Assembly: GCA_963422465.1 (NCBI GenBank)
Contig: OY730175.1
Location: 682,001 to 746,000 of the forward strand
Length of the DNA: 64,000 nucleotides
From: Lichina pygmaea
Taxonomy: Eukaryota; Ascomycota; Lichinomycetes; Lichinales; Lichinaceae
Direction of reading: 5' to 3'
The translations under genes were made by a program, and so were the position numbers. Positions 44,390 through 55,656 of the stretch are shown here, piece by piece; within the stretch, counting starts at the first letter, position 1; each line of letters begins with the position of its first letter. The notes beneath the pieces are model-generated. The model saw only the letters and a program-made list of their open reading frames with translations. It ran no database searches and was not told the DNA's origin.

Positions 44390-46421
44390 TCAGGATGTCC
44401 GAGCCCCTCCCGGGACGAGCGCTCGACTAGATTGTCGTCGGCCGGGGGTCCACCGGGACGTGCGGAAGTACTGATAGGCAGAAAGTGGCAGGGGCTCCGG
44501 GCGGGACTTATGACAGCTACACCGACGATGCTCCAGTCTTTCCGTCATCATCCCGACGAGTCTCGACGACGACTTCTGATCCTTCTCAAGTAAAGTACGG
44601 TAGATACGTACGTACACCACTGCAGATGTACGTAGTGAGCGGTCTCTCCCAGTTGGTTGCTTATGTAATGGGCGCCGGCTTTCCTCGAGGCCTGCAGAAA
44701 ACCGCGGACGAGTACGTATACGTACTGACGTACTCGTGGTACCGTAACGAACGGTCATCGTCGTTGCCGACAACACGAACCGAAGCCGGCCTGGCCGGCT
44801 CTCGAGACGATGGTGGTATCTCGGGAATTGAAGCCTGCCCCCACACTCACCCTTGGCCCTGACCATCATCTGAGACATGATCAACGATTCTCCCGCTCTT
44901 GGATGCTGGGCACGGCTGGCCGACGGAGGATGAGATGACATGAGCCCTCCCGACGGCGCAAAAGAGTCCGGTAAGATGCGGGGACGGGCGCGCCAAGCGG
45001 ATGAAGGTGGCCAGGTGACGGCCGACATTGGACATTGAATTTTCGGAACGTCTCTTCCGCCCTGAAGACGGTCGCATGCGGTGCCGGTGCCGGGTCCTTG
45101 CTTTTTCTTGAACTCGTCTTGAGTTCTTCGCCGTCTCCAACTTGCGTGTTCTGTACCGTACGTACGAGCACTTGGGCCGATGGAACCGAAAGGCGAGAGT
45201 CGTCCGCGGCCTGGCTGCGAGCGTCGTCGATCGTGGCCGCTGGCGGCGCTCGAGCGGCGACGACGACGACCTTGCCGGGCTTCGTACACATCCCGAGCGG
45301 GGGCGATGCATGACAAGAGCGTTTCCTGTAACCGGCCGACCGCTGGCGAGCGCGAGCGAATGCGCGCCGCGGGGATGGCCCCGGTTCCGACGTCGGACAC
45401 CATCAGAACCATCCTTTGCCGCACAGTAGTACGATGGCGGACGGCGCGATCCTTGGTCGAGGCGCATGGACTCAAGCGCCGACAGGGTTGCCGGCGTTCC
45501 AGGCTGCCGTCGGTGCACGTCTGCACGTCGACGCTTCGAGTGCCACTGCACACCACACGCGATCTGGATGCAGGAGCGGCCGTGCCGGGTTGGAGGGCGT
45601 GGTGGTGGAGCGAGAGGCGTGTGAACGTCGCCGGACTTTCGTCGTTTCCTGCTCCTGGAGGATGTGCTCGGGTCGACGAGCATCGTTCCAGGAGATTAAA
45701 CCGTTTCGACCCTCGCCAATCGAATCCTCGACTCTCGTCCAGTCAGCCGCCGGCAAGCTCGGGCCAGGACAAGCGCAAACGGTCGGCAAAACAAGACGGT
45801 TGTTGCAAGGCTTCTTCGTCGTCGTCGTCGCCAGCATCGTCGGCGCCCTGTCGAGATCTGACTCTCCCCGGACGCTCAGGTACCGCTACCGGCACTCGTT
45901 TCTCGAAGACTTCCGTTGCCAAGACTCGATTGGAGACGGCCCCAAAAGCAAAGGCCGTTCAACGATCGTCGAGCCCCTCTTTCCCGCGTACGATTCAATA
46001 CGGCAGCGCCGAAAAGCTTGGAGGGGAGAAGGGAGCACGGGACGGCGACGGCGCTCGTACGCATGGTGCGTATGTAGCGGGCGGCCGAGTGGCGGCGCCG
46101 CCTCAACGTCCAGGTCGAATCCGACCCAATGCCCGTCCGGTGGCTCGAGCTCCTGAATTCCGGTCGTTCTTCCCTTTTGGGATGGGGCGCCACGGAAGCG
46201 TGGAGGGCGCATGGAAAAGAAAACACAGACAGCAGATGAGCTTGCCAGCTCCAAAAGAACGGAGAGATGCTGCATCTTCCGGCCAGGGGACAGGATCGTC
46301 ATGGGGACACGGGCGCCTTCTGTGTTCCCCAGGCACGCCGGGGAGGCGTCGTTGCACCCGTCGCCACTCCCGTACCGCCGCTCACGATAGAAAAGGGAAG
46401 AAAGAAACCATCGGACGGTGA
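44390..46421. other. overlapping long open frames on both strands, nature unclear
   Basis: Minus frames 45556-44390 (388 codons) and 45683-44847 (278 codons) overlap a plus frame 45180-46421 (413 codons) and a plus frame 45416-46156 (246 codons). All are Arg/Ser/Ala-rich without a recognisable motif, low-complexity order or splice-linked partner. GC-rich DNA gives such frames by chance, and antisense frames of this size also occur over real genes in this window. It could be a long promoter/leader, a non-coding transcript or one unrecognised gene. Confidence 0.25.
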
Positions 46422-48002
46422 CGGCGGCGTCGCCGTCGTCCTCGTCCTTCGCCGTCGACGACGATCGCGAACGACGACCGGGTCATACCAAAGCAATTCT
46501 TGCTTTCCTCTCGTGCCGTCTCCTCTGCAATGTGCGCACCTATGTACTGCACAGTAAGACAGGCGGCTGAGGCGCAGGTGCAATGGCCGACGCGGGCGTA
46601 GGTTGCTAATTACTTCCGTACGGAAGTAGTCAAGGTAGACGGAGAGGCGGCGATGGCAACCCCGGTAACGACGTGAGCGTACAGTAGCCGTGCGCACAAA
46701 GTGCCGCACAGCATCTTTGTGTACTGGTAGTAGTCGAGTTCACGAGCGCGAGTGCGAGTGCGAACTGCAGCCGTCCAAGCGACCGGAGGCAGTGAGAGAC
46801 AGCCGAGAGAGAGGGAGAGAGAGGGAGAGACACATCTACAAAGTATAGCAGGCCGGAGGCGCGTCAACAATCGCCGTCCTGCCGTCTCCACCTCCACCTC
46901 CACCTCGTCCTCCTCTTCTTCCTCTCCCGCTTCCTCTTCCTCTCTGCTCTCCTGGCCGGGTCCTCCTCCACACCCTCGGCCGTCGATCCCTTTCCCCTCC
47001 CTCTCTTCTCCACCTCCTCCTCCTCCTCCTCCAGAGCGGGCGCAAAGCGGGTCAGACGGACTGCTGGATGGTGGCGGTGGCGGCGATGACGACGGTGCTG
47101 CGATAGCGCCTCGACGTCAGGGGTACCGCTTCTGCCGCCGTTGCTCACTCCGTTCCTCTGCCGCCTCCGTCTCGGCCTCCACGTCGACCTCCGCCGACGT
47201 CGACGACGACGACGACGACGCCCCTGCCAGACGCTTCTGGGCTCCCTGCCCCCCCTACTTCGAGTCAGGGCAACCCGCGCCCTCGTCGTTCCTTTCCCCA
47301 CTTTCGGCGCCGGCCGTGCGCGCGCAGCCTCTCTCTCTCTCCATCCGTCTGGTTGCGCTACTTCGAGCGTCGTTCGTCGCATCGGGCCGACGCGGAGCAT
47401 TGACTGCCGCCGTCGTCGCCGTCGCTGCATTGGGGGCTGTTGATCGACCTCCTCCTCTTCATCGACCGCTTGCGACTCGTCGAGTTGCTCCATCATCGTC
47501 ACTCCCTTGTCTGTTCGCTCGCTCGCTCGCTCGCTCGCTCGAACCCGCCGTTGGCGCACCTGTCACGAAGCCCGCACGCCGAGGCCCGACGTCGCCGACT
47601 CAGCAAAGCCCCCGCTACCACCAGATAGTACGGCCCAAACCCGCGATAGATATCGCCCGTCACGGCCGCCTTAGTCGCTGACTCGCCAGATCGCATCGTC
47701 ACCTGGCCCATTAGCCTGTCACCCTTTCATCTTCTCCTGCCTTGCCGTTCCTTGCTCGGTTTCTCGCATCTTCTCACCTCTCTTCCTCCCACCTCGACAA
47801 CGACCATCGACTGGCTGCGACCGGCTGGCAACAAGTCACCACCCACCTCTTGATCACATTCGTCTTGCTTCTTCCGCCCGGTAGGTCTTCCCTCTCTTCG
47901 TCGTCGATATCTCGGTGACGGGTGCGGTCGCCGAGCGTCGTCGACCGCCCGCCACGAAGATGGTTGCTGACGAGGCTTGCAGGCGTCTTCGACGGTCGAG
48001 CC
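46422..48002. other. long pyrimidine-rich leader/promoter of the proline-rich gene
   Basis: The plus strand is rich in C/T with CCTCCTCCTCC and CTCGCTCGCTCG runs (46880-47030, 47515-47545), typical of a fungal 5' leader. A 309-codon plus frame here consists mostly of Ser/Pro runs produced by this bias and is not called. Confidence 0.5.
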
Positions 48003-50570
48003 ATGGATCCTCCGTCGTCACCTCGACGACGGATGCCTGCGTCGCCCGGCGAGCAGCAGCAGCAGCCGACTCTCCAGGAGAGACGCCGAACCGTGGCGCC
48101 GCTCCCGTTCTTCACCTTCAACCCGGGCCAGGGCTCGACCTCGTCCGATGCCACCGTCGTCGAGCCTTCGGCGCAGAGTTCGCCCAAGCCGATCAGATCA
48201 GGCGCCGGTCATCGTCGGACCGGCAGCGAGTTCATCGGCGGAGATGGCCACCGGTCGGCCGGGCTCGGCCTCATGAGCTCGAGCCCGACCAAAGCCGAGG
48301 GCTCGCTCCCTCTACCCATCCCGGCCGATCCGTCGTCGCGGCGCGGCCGCGGCCGAGGCCACTCTCACCGCCGCTCGGGCGCCATCTCGTCGCACGACGT
48401 CTCTGCCGTCTTCGGCCTCCCGGGTCGGAGGCCCGCCGGCCTCGCCGAGAGCGCCCCGACGAGCCCGATCGATCTGGACATGGGCTCGGTTCTCGCGTTT
48501 GCGCCGCGGCCGCCCAGGCGTGGATCCCTCGACGAGACGGCCGGCGCGGAGGAGTCCGTCCACGGCGGCTCGTCGCCTCCGCGCCGCCAGCGAGCGCCTG
48601 GCGCGGTGCCGCGTCCGAGGGTCGGCTTCGCCGAGCACGTCGAGTTCATCCCGCGGCCGCTTTCGACCTTGTCCTCGGACACCTCCAGCAGTCAGACGAC
48701 CAGCAGAGGCGCAAACTCGATCACCGGCAGCATGTCGTCCTTGGTGAGCGTCGATGCTGCCTCGGAACGAGAGGTCGGCCTGTCGAGGCTCGTCGAGGCT
48801 TTGGCGGACCGGCCCTTGACGGCAGGTGCCACCGTGAGCGAGCGAGCCGCCGCCGCCGCCGCCGCCGCCGCCGAGCCGAGCCCGTTTGCGGAGCATCGTC
48901 CATCCGTCGATCGACCGAGAGCCGCTCCCCTCGCCCAAGAGATCTGTGCCGTGAGTCGAGAGAGCGACGGCGCGGAGTCGACCCCTCTGAACGGTCAAGG
49001 GCGACAACCGGTCGTGGAGCGCAGCGCGCAGGGAAGGCCCTGTGCCAGTTCTTCTCCCGCCGAGGTGCCCCCACCGCACGTCATCGTGCCCGAAGCGACC
49101 CCCGACGACGCCGAGGTTCTTCGGTCGTTCGAGGACGACCGGATCGTCACCATCGTGAATGCGCCGGTGGAGTTTCTGCCGCCGCCGTCCTTGGAGCCGA
49201 CGAGAAGTGCTCCCGTTTCGCCGACGGACACGCGCCCGGCTCAGAATGGCTCCAAGTACCCGGACATCGATCTCGACGCGGCGCTCGGGCCCTTCGACAC
49301 GTCCGACGTGGCGGCCAGTTCCGAGACCGGTAGCTGGGACAGCGATGGCTTCTTCTCGCAGCGCCGGTCACGGGGTCTCGCCGGACCCGACGACTTCATG
49401 GCTTCTCCCGACGCCTCGTTCCATCGCCGCACCGAGAGTGCACCGGCCTGGGCCGGCGTCGACGGGAGCGGCGGTGGCGGCAGATTCACCGTCCAGAAGT
49501 GGAAGAGCATCTCCACCATGGCCGATGTCTTCGAGGAGGACGAGGAGGACGGTGACGGCGACAGGACCGAAGCACGGCGCGCCAGCGACCCGGTCGGCGA
49601 ACCCAACACGGTCAGGCGGATCAAGACCGTCGGCGCCGACAGGTTCGCCGCGACCCGACGGACGGACGACTGGCGAGCCACGACCGGGGAGCAGCCTACG
49701 GCGAGTCCCTCGGACGATCGCAGCGGCGGCAGCAGCGCCTCGAACGAGCCGCGTCGAGAGGTCGAGGCCGAGGCCGAGGCCGAGACCGACGGCGATCCAG
49801 CGGCGGCCGGCCGGGAGGTGGGCGGAGTCATGGACTCCTACCTCCGAGACATCGGCCAGCAGTGGGAGCGGGACGAGATGGAGGGAGCGGCGCCGTCGCC
49901 GCTCACGACGCCGTCGACGACCCACACGACCGGCTGGAGAGGCGAAGCCCCCAACTGGGCCCTCTTCCCGGCCTACGCCGCCCCCGCCTCGCTACCGGGG
50001 TCCAGCGTGGTGTCGCCCGACCTGGCGTCCAACGCTTTCGACCGGACCAGCATCGCGACGCCGAGCGTCTTCACGTCGGCGTCGTCCTTCACGGACGATC
50101 GGTCGGCGTTGCGGTCGCCCTTCGTCGGCGAGCCCGGCCCGGACGCCGTGCGGGCCTCGGTCGACGACGTCCCGTCCCTGACGAGCTCGAACTCGGCCCG
50201 GACCAGCGCCGTACACAGCTACGTCGGTCCGTACCTGACGAGCCGGCCGCGGTCCGGTGACGGCGTCGCCTCCGCCGTCGCCGTCCGGTCGGGATCCATG
50301 ACGTCCAACGTCACCGACGACGGCAGCCTCCAGGCCACGCCGAGGCCGCCGGTGCAGACCAAGCGATCGAGCCTCGCGAGCCTCTCCCGGCTCGTCAGCG
50401 GCTCCGGCACCGAGAGGAGCAAGCTGTCCATCGAGCAGACGGCGCCGACGCCGGCTCCGCCGTCGTCGTCGCCCGAGAAGGCAGACAAGGCCACGGCCGG
50501 CAGGAAGGGCAAGGGCCTGGGAAAGATCATGCGCTTCCTGAGACCCAAGCCGAACGGGTCGCCAAGCTGA
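48003..50570 (+). CDS. proline-rich cell-wall-type regulatory protein (disordered)
   Basis: One exon, 855 aa from MDPPSSPRRRMPASPGEQQQQPTLQERRR. Conserved blocks are PLPFFTFNPGQ, GHRRTGSEFIGGD, SSSPTKAEGSLP, HSHRRSGAISSHDVSAVF, and PRVGFAEHVEFIPRPLSTLSSDTSSSQTTSRG, which are the hallmark of the Pezizomycotina protein usually annotated 'cell wall proline rich protein'. The C-terminus is basic (KGKGLGKIMRFLRPKPNGSPS). There is no signal peptide or membrane segment in spite of the name, so an intracellular, heavily phosphorylated regulator is more likely; Ser-Pro and RRxS sites are frequent. An in-frame ATG at 47922 would add 27 aa; 48003 is preferred because MDPPSSPRRR begins the conserved-looking part. 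An Ala run (GCC repeats) lies near 48848-48878. Family fairly sure, function unknown. Confidence 0.85.
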   Translation: MDPPSSPRRRMPASPGEQQQQPTLQERRRTVAPLPFFTFNPGQGSTSSDATVVEPSAQSSPKPIRSGAGHRRTGSEFIGGDGHRSAGLGLMSSSPTKAEGSLPLPIPADPSSRRGRGRGHSHRRSGAISSHDVSAVFGLPGRRPAGLAESAPTSPIDLDMGSVLAFAPRPPRRGSLDETAGAEESVHGGSSPPRRQRAPGAVPRPRVGFAEHVEFIPRPLSTLSSDTSSSQTTSRGANSITGSMSSLVSVDAASEREVGLSRLVEALADRPLTAGATVSERAAAAAAAAAEPSPFAEHRPSVDRPRAAPLAQEICAVSRESDGAESTPLNGQGRQPVVERSAQGRPCASSSPAEVPPPHVIVPEATPDDAEVLRSFEDDRIVTIVNAPVEFLPPPSLEPTRSAPVSPTDTRPAQNGSKYPDIDLDAALGPFDTSDVAASSETGSWDSDGFFSQRRSRGLAGPDDFMASPDASFHRRTESAPAWAGVDGSGGGGRFTVQKWKSISTMADVFEEDEEDGDGDRTEARRASDPVGEPNTVRRIKTVGADRFAATRRTDDWRATTGEQPTASPSDDRSGGSSASNEPRREVEAEAEAETDGDPAAAGREVGGVMDSYLRDIGQQWERDEMEGAAPSPLTTPSTTHTTGWRGEAPNWALFPAYAAPASLPGSSVVSPDLASNAFDRTSIATPSVFTSASSFTDDRSALRSPFVGEPGPDAVRASVDDVPSLTSSNSARTSAVHSYVGPYLTSRPRSGDGVASAVAVRSGSMTSNVTDDGSLQATPRPPVQTKRSSLASLSRLVSGSGTERSKLSIEQTAPTPAPPSSSPEKADKATAGRKGKGLGKIMRFLRPKPNGSPS

Positions 50571-50778
50571 CGGCGTCGTCGTCCGTCCCTCGGCGGGCTT
50601 CCATCGTCGGGATCACGGCGACGACAGCCTGCATTCGCCACCGACGAGCTTCTTTCAAGATACCCACTCACTCTCTTTCGTCGACATACCCGAGCGTTCA
50701 TACGACACGCACGCTCCGAAGTTCATCCTACTCTGCTCCGGACGACGTCGACGGGAACGTGACCTCCAGCGACCGCTC

Positions 50779-50821
<43 letters not shown>

Positions 50822-51789
50822 TCACGACTTTTACGATCACAGACCATCTTCTCTCAGCCAGCACCGGATATTTCGTCCTTCTCCGACCTCCATCTCCATC
50901 TCCTCTCTTTATCTCTCACAACTCCACTACTTTCAACTTTCTCCCCTTTCATTCTCTTCTAGTGGATGGAAATTCCTACCAGCACATACTCCCTGTTTCC
51001 CTGTTCGAAAAGTACATACTTCAGTGCCGGGCGGTACGGCCTGATCTCCTCTGTTGGGTCGAACATCATGTATCTGTCGCAACGGGGGACAGCATGGCGT
51101 GGCATCGCGAGGGAAACAGCCGGGACAGGAACGGGGCCCGGGTGCATCGGACGGTGGTGGCTGCGTCGGTATACGTGCAGGATGATTAGCATGCCGCGAT
51201 GCAGCGAGGAATCTTGCGTCGATCTTGCAATTGACTTGAGAGAGTTGTTACCGATCAGGCTGTCGGTGCGACGTAAATAGAGACCGCGACATTGCGCGTC
51301 CAGACGCTAGAGGGGACAACAGCCGCGTTATCCGCCAAAATTTGAGATGGCCGCCGCGCCAGTCGCCGCGTGGGTTCAAACTCTTCTCGTCGGGGGACTC
51401 GGTTCGATCACCGGTACGTTATGTACGGTGCCGGGTGGGCCAACCACGGTTGCGCCCTTGGCGTTTCTGCGACGGTGGGGTTGGGTACACCCACAGCGTG
51501 GCTCGAGCAGTGACGTCTATTTATTCAGTTCCCTCGTTCGGTCCGTCTGCTGTTTGTCCAGCTGTCTTCTTGCCTCGACTCGGTCGACCGAGTACGATAA
51601 TTTAGCATTTGTATCACGGCCAGCCTGACCTGGTCGAACACCACCGGCTCATCACGGCCGACGCGGCCAGAACAGCATCCGCAGAAGCCACCAGGCTAGG
51701 TCTACGCCATCAGACGTCTAGATATCAGGAGCCGGGTTCCGTCTCGAAAAGTTGTGTCTCTGGAATTCCGGGAGACAAACCCCCCAAAG
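50571..51789. other. spacer with CT microsatellite and a possible tiny exon
   Basis: Holds a (CT)n run (50783-50818) in a pyrimidine-rich stretch. At 51347 ATGGCCGCCGCG begins MAAAPVAAWVQTLLVGGLGSITG, followed by a donor-like GTACGTTATG; a small membrane-protein gene starting here is conceivable but no second exon could be joined. Confidence 0.35.
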
Positions 51790-53114
51790 ATGTCGGCCTT
51801 TGGACCAGGACCAGGATCAGCGGCCACGAAACGCTTGCTGCATGAACTCCAGCTCTACGCCGCAGCGAAGGAGGACGGCAGAGACGATGTCGGAGACGGT
51901 GGCAAGCAGAAGCAAAAGGGGAAGCGAAAGAGGAAGCAGAAGCAGCGCCGAGGCTGCAGCGGTACGATCAGTCCTGAAAGACGAGAGCTGGACGGCGGCA
52001 ACGGCGGCCGGCGAGACGTAGAGGACCCGTCGCAATCCAAATTCGACGACGCGGCCGGCGAGAGCGCCACGCATCAACCTACGACGCACGTCGACGACGA
52101 CGGCAACGGCGGCGACGACGAAGATAAGGAGGCGTGCAACGGCGAAGACATCATAGAGAACCTCGGCCCGGTCTCGGACGCGGAACTGGACCACTGGACA
52201 GCGATCCTCAAGGGCCCGCGAGGCACCGCCTACGAAGGCGGCCGGTGGAAGCTGGATGTCCGCATACCGCACAACTACCCGCTCGCGCCTCCGGACGTGC
52301 GTTTCGTGACCAGGGTGTGTCATCCGAACGTGCATCTACAGGTGCGTCTTGATTTGTGTGTTGTTTCTTCGTTTTTCTGTCTTTTGATCTCCCGTCTCCG
52401 GTCTCCCGTCTTCTGTTGGCTCTTGGCTGTCAGCTATCGATCACTTCCCTCTTTCAATTTCGCTTTTCCTTGTTCTTTTTCGAGCTGTCTGCTGTTCGAT
52501 TCAACGGCAAGAGTCGTTGAGCGTATTCGGCGCTTGCTCTCGCCTGAAGTACGAGCTTCAGATAGATTTCGGCTCTCAGTCGTTTTGACATTCCGTGCAT
52601 CAATGTCCATCCGACTCGACATGATGGAACATTGCCACCTTTCTCTATCAATCGAGACCCAGTCTCGTTCTCTTACCTGTCACCAGCTCCATAATGCAGT
52701 CTTATCTCTTTATCTTCCCCCTCTCTTTCTTTTGTTTCTCTCCTCCGTCTTCTTCTCCTGTCTTCCCCCTTCCATCTCCTCTCCTCCCCTCTTTTCACTC
52801 GATCTTGTCCTCCAGCCCATTGTCTTCTCCGCCATCTTCCCTCCATCTCCCTCGAAGAAGACCAAATCCCCAGATAACCAAGCCAGCAACGAAACCAACA
52901 GACCGGCGAAATCTGCCTCGATCTCCTCGGCGACGCCTGGAGCGCGGCCTACACAATCGCGCAGACGTTGACGGCGGTACACCAGCTCCTGACCGACGCG
53001 GCGCCGGACAGCCCGCTGAACGTCGACGTGGCGGCGCTCCTGCGCGACGGTGACCGCGTCGGGGCCGAGTCGTTGGTGAGGTTCTACGTGAGACAGTTTC
53101 GGTGTGAGGACTAG
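51790..53114 (+). CDS. PEX4: peroxin-4, ubiquitin-conjugating enzyme E2
   Basis: Two exons (51790-52341, 52902-53114) give 254 aa. The E2 fold starts with the helix ATKRLLHELQLYAAAKED, then an inserted charged region of about 80-90 aa (KQKQKGKRKRKQKQRRG...HVDDDGNGGDDEDKE), then ENLGPVSDAELDHWTAILKGPRGTAYEGGRWKLDVRIPHNYPLAPPDVRFVTRVCHPNVHLQ with the HPN motif (H178-P-N180), and after splicing TGEICLDLLGDAWSAAYTIAQTLTAVHQLL with catalytic Cys about 189. PDSPLNVDVAALLRDGDRVGAESLVRFYVRQF is the typical C-terminus of fungal Pex4. Pex4 sits on the peroxisome through Pex22 and mono-ubiquitinates Pex5 for export. The 560-nt phase-0 intron (52342-52901) is far longer than others here and pyrimidine-rich; the reading frame runs open through it, so retention would give a longer protein without the catalytic Cys. 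Confidence 0.92.
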
Positions 53115-53878
53115 TCTAGAGAAGTCTCTGTTGCTCTCTTTGCTGTACATGTTCCCTTGTTTTTTCTCACCTCTTTTTTTATCTCTCTTTCCATCTTTCT
53201 CTCCCTTTCCATGTCTCTTTTCCATCTCTTTGTTTTCATCTCTTTCCATCTTTCTCTCTTTTCATCTTTCTATCCTGGAAACCGAAGAACATGGCGAGTT
53301 GGAAAGAAGAAAAGAGGGGGGGGAGTGGGAGGGGAGAAGATAGAGAGCACTCGGGTTTCTTGTTTACAATGTGAGTGCACTTTTCCTATTTTTGGTACCT
53401 CTTCAGTCTTCCCACTTCTTTCCATCTTTTCACTTTTTCCCAATTTGTTGATGTGTACTGCACTTTTTGGTTATATATCTTACTACCTCTCTTGTCTCTT
53501 CTCTTCTCTTCTCTTTTCTCCTCTCTTTCACTCCCTCTCTCCCCTCCCTCTCCTACCCACTCTTTTCCACCAGATCAGTTCTTTTCATGACTGACTGACA
53601 GGCATGGCAGGCACAACAGGCAAGGCTTCTTGGCTGTGCTTTTGGATATTGATCCACCAGACAGAAGCCACATTTGCTACACTCCCCTGGCTCCATCTCC
53701 CCATCTCCCCCCCCCCTCTCTCTCTCTCTAACCCCCCAAGCCCACTCAACCCACCCAAAGTACAAATTCCCACTGACCAATTAGTTGATGAGTGGCTTGT
53801 TCTTTAATTTAGTTGATTTGTTTAGTATTTTTTTAATTAGGATGAAAAGTTATGAAAAGAGTCAAAGCCACGACTACC
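53115..53878. other. convergent 3' spacer between PEX4 and RRD1
   Basis: Low-complexity C/T-rich DNA on the plus strand (53160-53270 and 53480-53570), with one purine-rich island (53295-53345). Open frames here are products of this bias. Must contain both terminators; none can be pinpointed. Confidence 0.5.
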
Positions 53879-55576
53879 CTAGTCGAACGGGACTCGACGA
53901 AGGACAGAGGGACCTCCTCCGGCTCCACTGTTCTTCGTCCTCATGTTCATCTGCTTCATCTCCTCGGTCGCGGCGCCGATGCTGCTCGGCACTTTGATGC
54001 CGCAGCAGTCCCCCCAAGAACTGGCCGAGTCGCGATCGTGCACGTGCACGTGTCTCGGCGGCGCGTGACGGCCGACGGCGGCGGTTGGCGTGTTCGCGAC
54101 GGTCTGAGACACGGCCACGTCCACGTCCACGTCCACGTCCGCGTCCGTGTCGCGGCTCATGACGCCGTCGACGGCGGGCACGAGCGAGCCGAAGAGAAAG
54201 TGCTGCATGACGGGCAGCTTGCGGAGGACGTCGGTGACGAACATGCGGCGCATGCCGGCCTCGACCTTGGCCCAGGACTTGGCGGCGGAGATGTCGTCGA
54301 GCATGGGACTGTGCCAGCGCAGGCCGTCGACGTTCTTGACGCTGTTCACGAACGCGACCTGGCCGAGGTAGAGGTAGTCGTGGCCGTGCTCCTCGAGCGC
54401 GAGGGCCTGGTGGATCGACAGCGGCCGGATGTACGGATGGTGCACCAGCTGCGACGCCCCGAACAGGAACGGCAGGAACTGGTAGTCGTCCAGCCCCCAC
54501 ACCCCGTGCGACCCGGCCGGCTCGAGGTAGTACGTCGACTGCACCAGTCGCATCAGCTGCAGATAGCGCGCGAAGACCTTGAGCACCACGGCGCGGAAGT
54601 CGCGCGGCCCGATCAGACGGAGCTGGTAGAGACAGAGCCTGGACGAAGGTTCGTGTCAGCCCGGGGGGGGGGAAAAAAAAAAGTCCCCTCGTCGTTTTCG
54701 CCGCCTCCCCACTGGTTCTCGGCGGTCATCGCCGGATCGAGGGGTTTGTATGTTTCTGCCACCACCAGGAGAGGAAGAGAGAGAGAGAGAGAGAGAGAGA
54801 AGGCTCGGGGGATCGACAAGTAGGAGAACACAACGGGATCCGGGCGCTCCAGAACGTACAACCAGATTACGAAATTCAGCTCGTGGCCCGAGCCGTAGTC
54901 GATGCGGCTGCGGTTCCCAAACGACTGCAGCAGATAGGTCGAGACCTCCTCGATGGCGTCGTCGTCGTCCACGCCCAGATCCCGGTGCCACGGCCGATGC
55001 TCGAGTCGCAGCGCGTCGAGAAAGGCGCGGAAGCCCGGGTTGCCGAAGCGGGACCCGCCCTGGTCGACCGGCGGACAGCGCCGCACGACGGCCTCGACGG
55101 CGGAGAGGATCTCGAGAAGCTTCGGCACCGTCGCGTTGCCTCGGTCGTCTGGGGCGTCGGCGGCGGCGGCGGCGCCCTCGTCGTCCGCCGGCGCCTCCCG
55201 ATCCCGCCGTCGCTGCCCGTCCGAGCTCGCGCCGTCATCGTGCCGTCCGTCCGCGTCGGCCTTGGACACGGGGCAGTCGCGCACGGCGTCGGTCAGGGCG
55301 AACACGAACGAGAGCACGAGGCCGTACGTCGGCGACTCGACGAACGTCTCTAGATCTTGCCGCGAGAGGATGCGCCGACACGGCTTGACGAACTGCTTCG
55401 GGCCGAGCACCGGCGGCGGCGGAAGCGGTGGGCTCGTCGGGATCGGTGTCGGGTTCGTCGTGTCTGGGTCTTGCCCCTGCTGCTGCTGCCGCCGCCGCCG
55501 GCGCGGCGCAGGCAGCGCCGGGATGAGGCGCGAGAGGTCCGATCGTGGCTGTCGCTGTCCCGGTCCCGCTCCGAAC

Positions 55577-55608
<32 letters not shown>

Positions 55609-55656
55609 CTGTTGCGCCCGAGCGACGGATGATGGCGGCTCCGTCGTAGGATCCAT
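53879..55656 (-). CDS. RRD1: PP2A phosphatase activator (PTPA), RRD1-type prolyl isomerase
   Basis: Minus strand, two exons (55656-54860, 54638-53879), 518 aa. The N-terminus carries a run of 13 Gln and a Pro-rich stretch. The PTPA fold starts at [39 protein letters not shown] and includes [54 protein letters not shown] (joined by the intron, phase 2), [47 protein letters not shown], and [44 protein letters not shown]. The ending [18 protein letters not shown] is typical of the RRD1 (PTPA-1) branch. The protein reactivates PP2A-like phosphatases and acts in TOR and stress signalling. The intron of 221 nt contains a CT microsatellite and T10/C10 runs before its acceptor. It is divergent from RRP46. 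Confidence 0.93.

Noticed and set aside
45180-46421. 413-codon frame considered as a gene
   Set aside because: Arg-rich composition typical of shadow frames, competing antisense frames of similar length, no motif. Kept only as an unclear region.
46752-47681. 309-codon plus-strand frame rich in Ser and Pro
   Set aside because: It is produced by CT-rich leader DNA, has other frames open across it and no domain.
51372-51415. tRNA-like GGGTTCAAACTC / GGTTCGATC words
   Set aside because: No acceptor stem or anticodon arm could be paired around them. No convincing tRNA or rRNA gene was found anywhere in the window.
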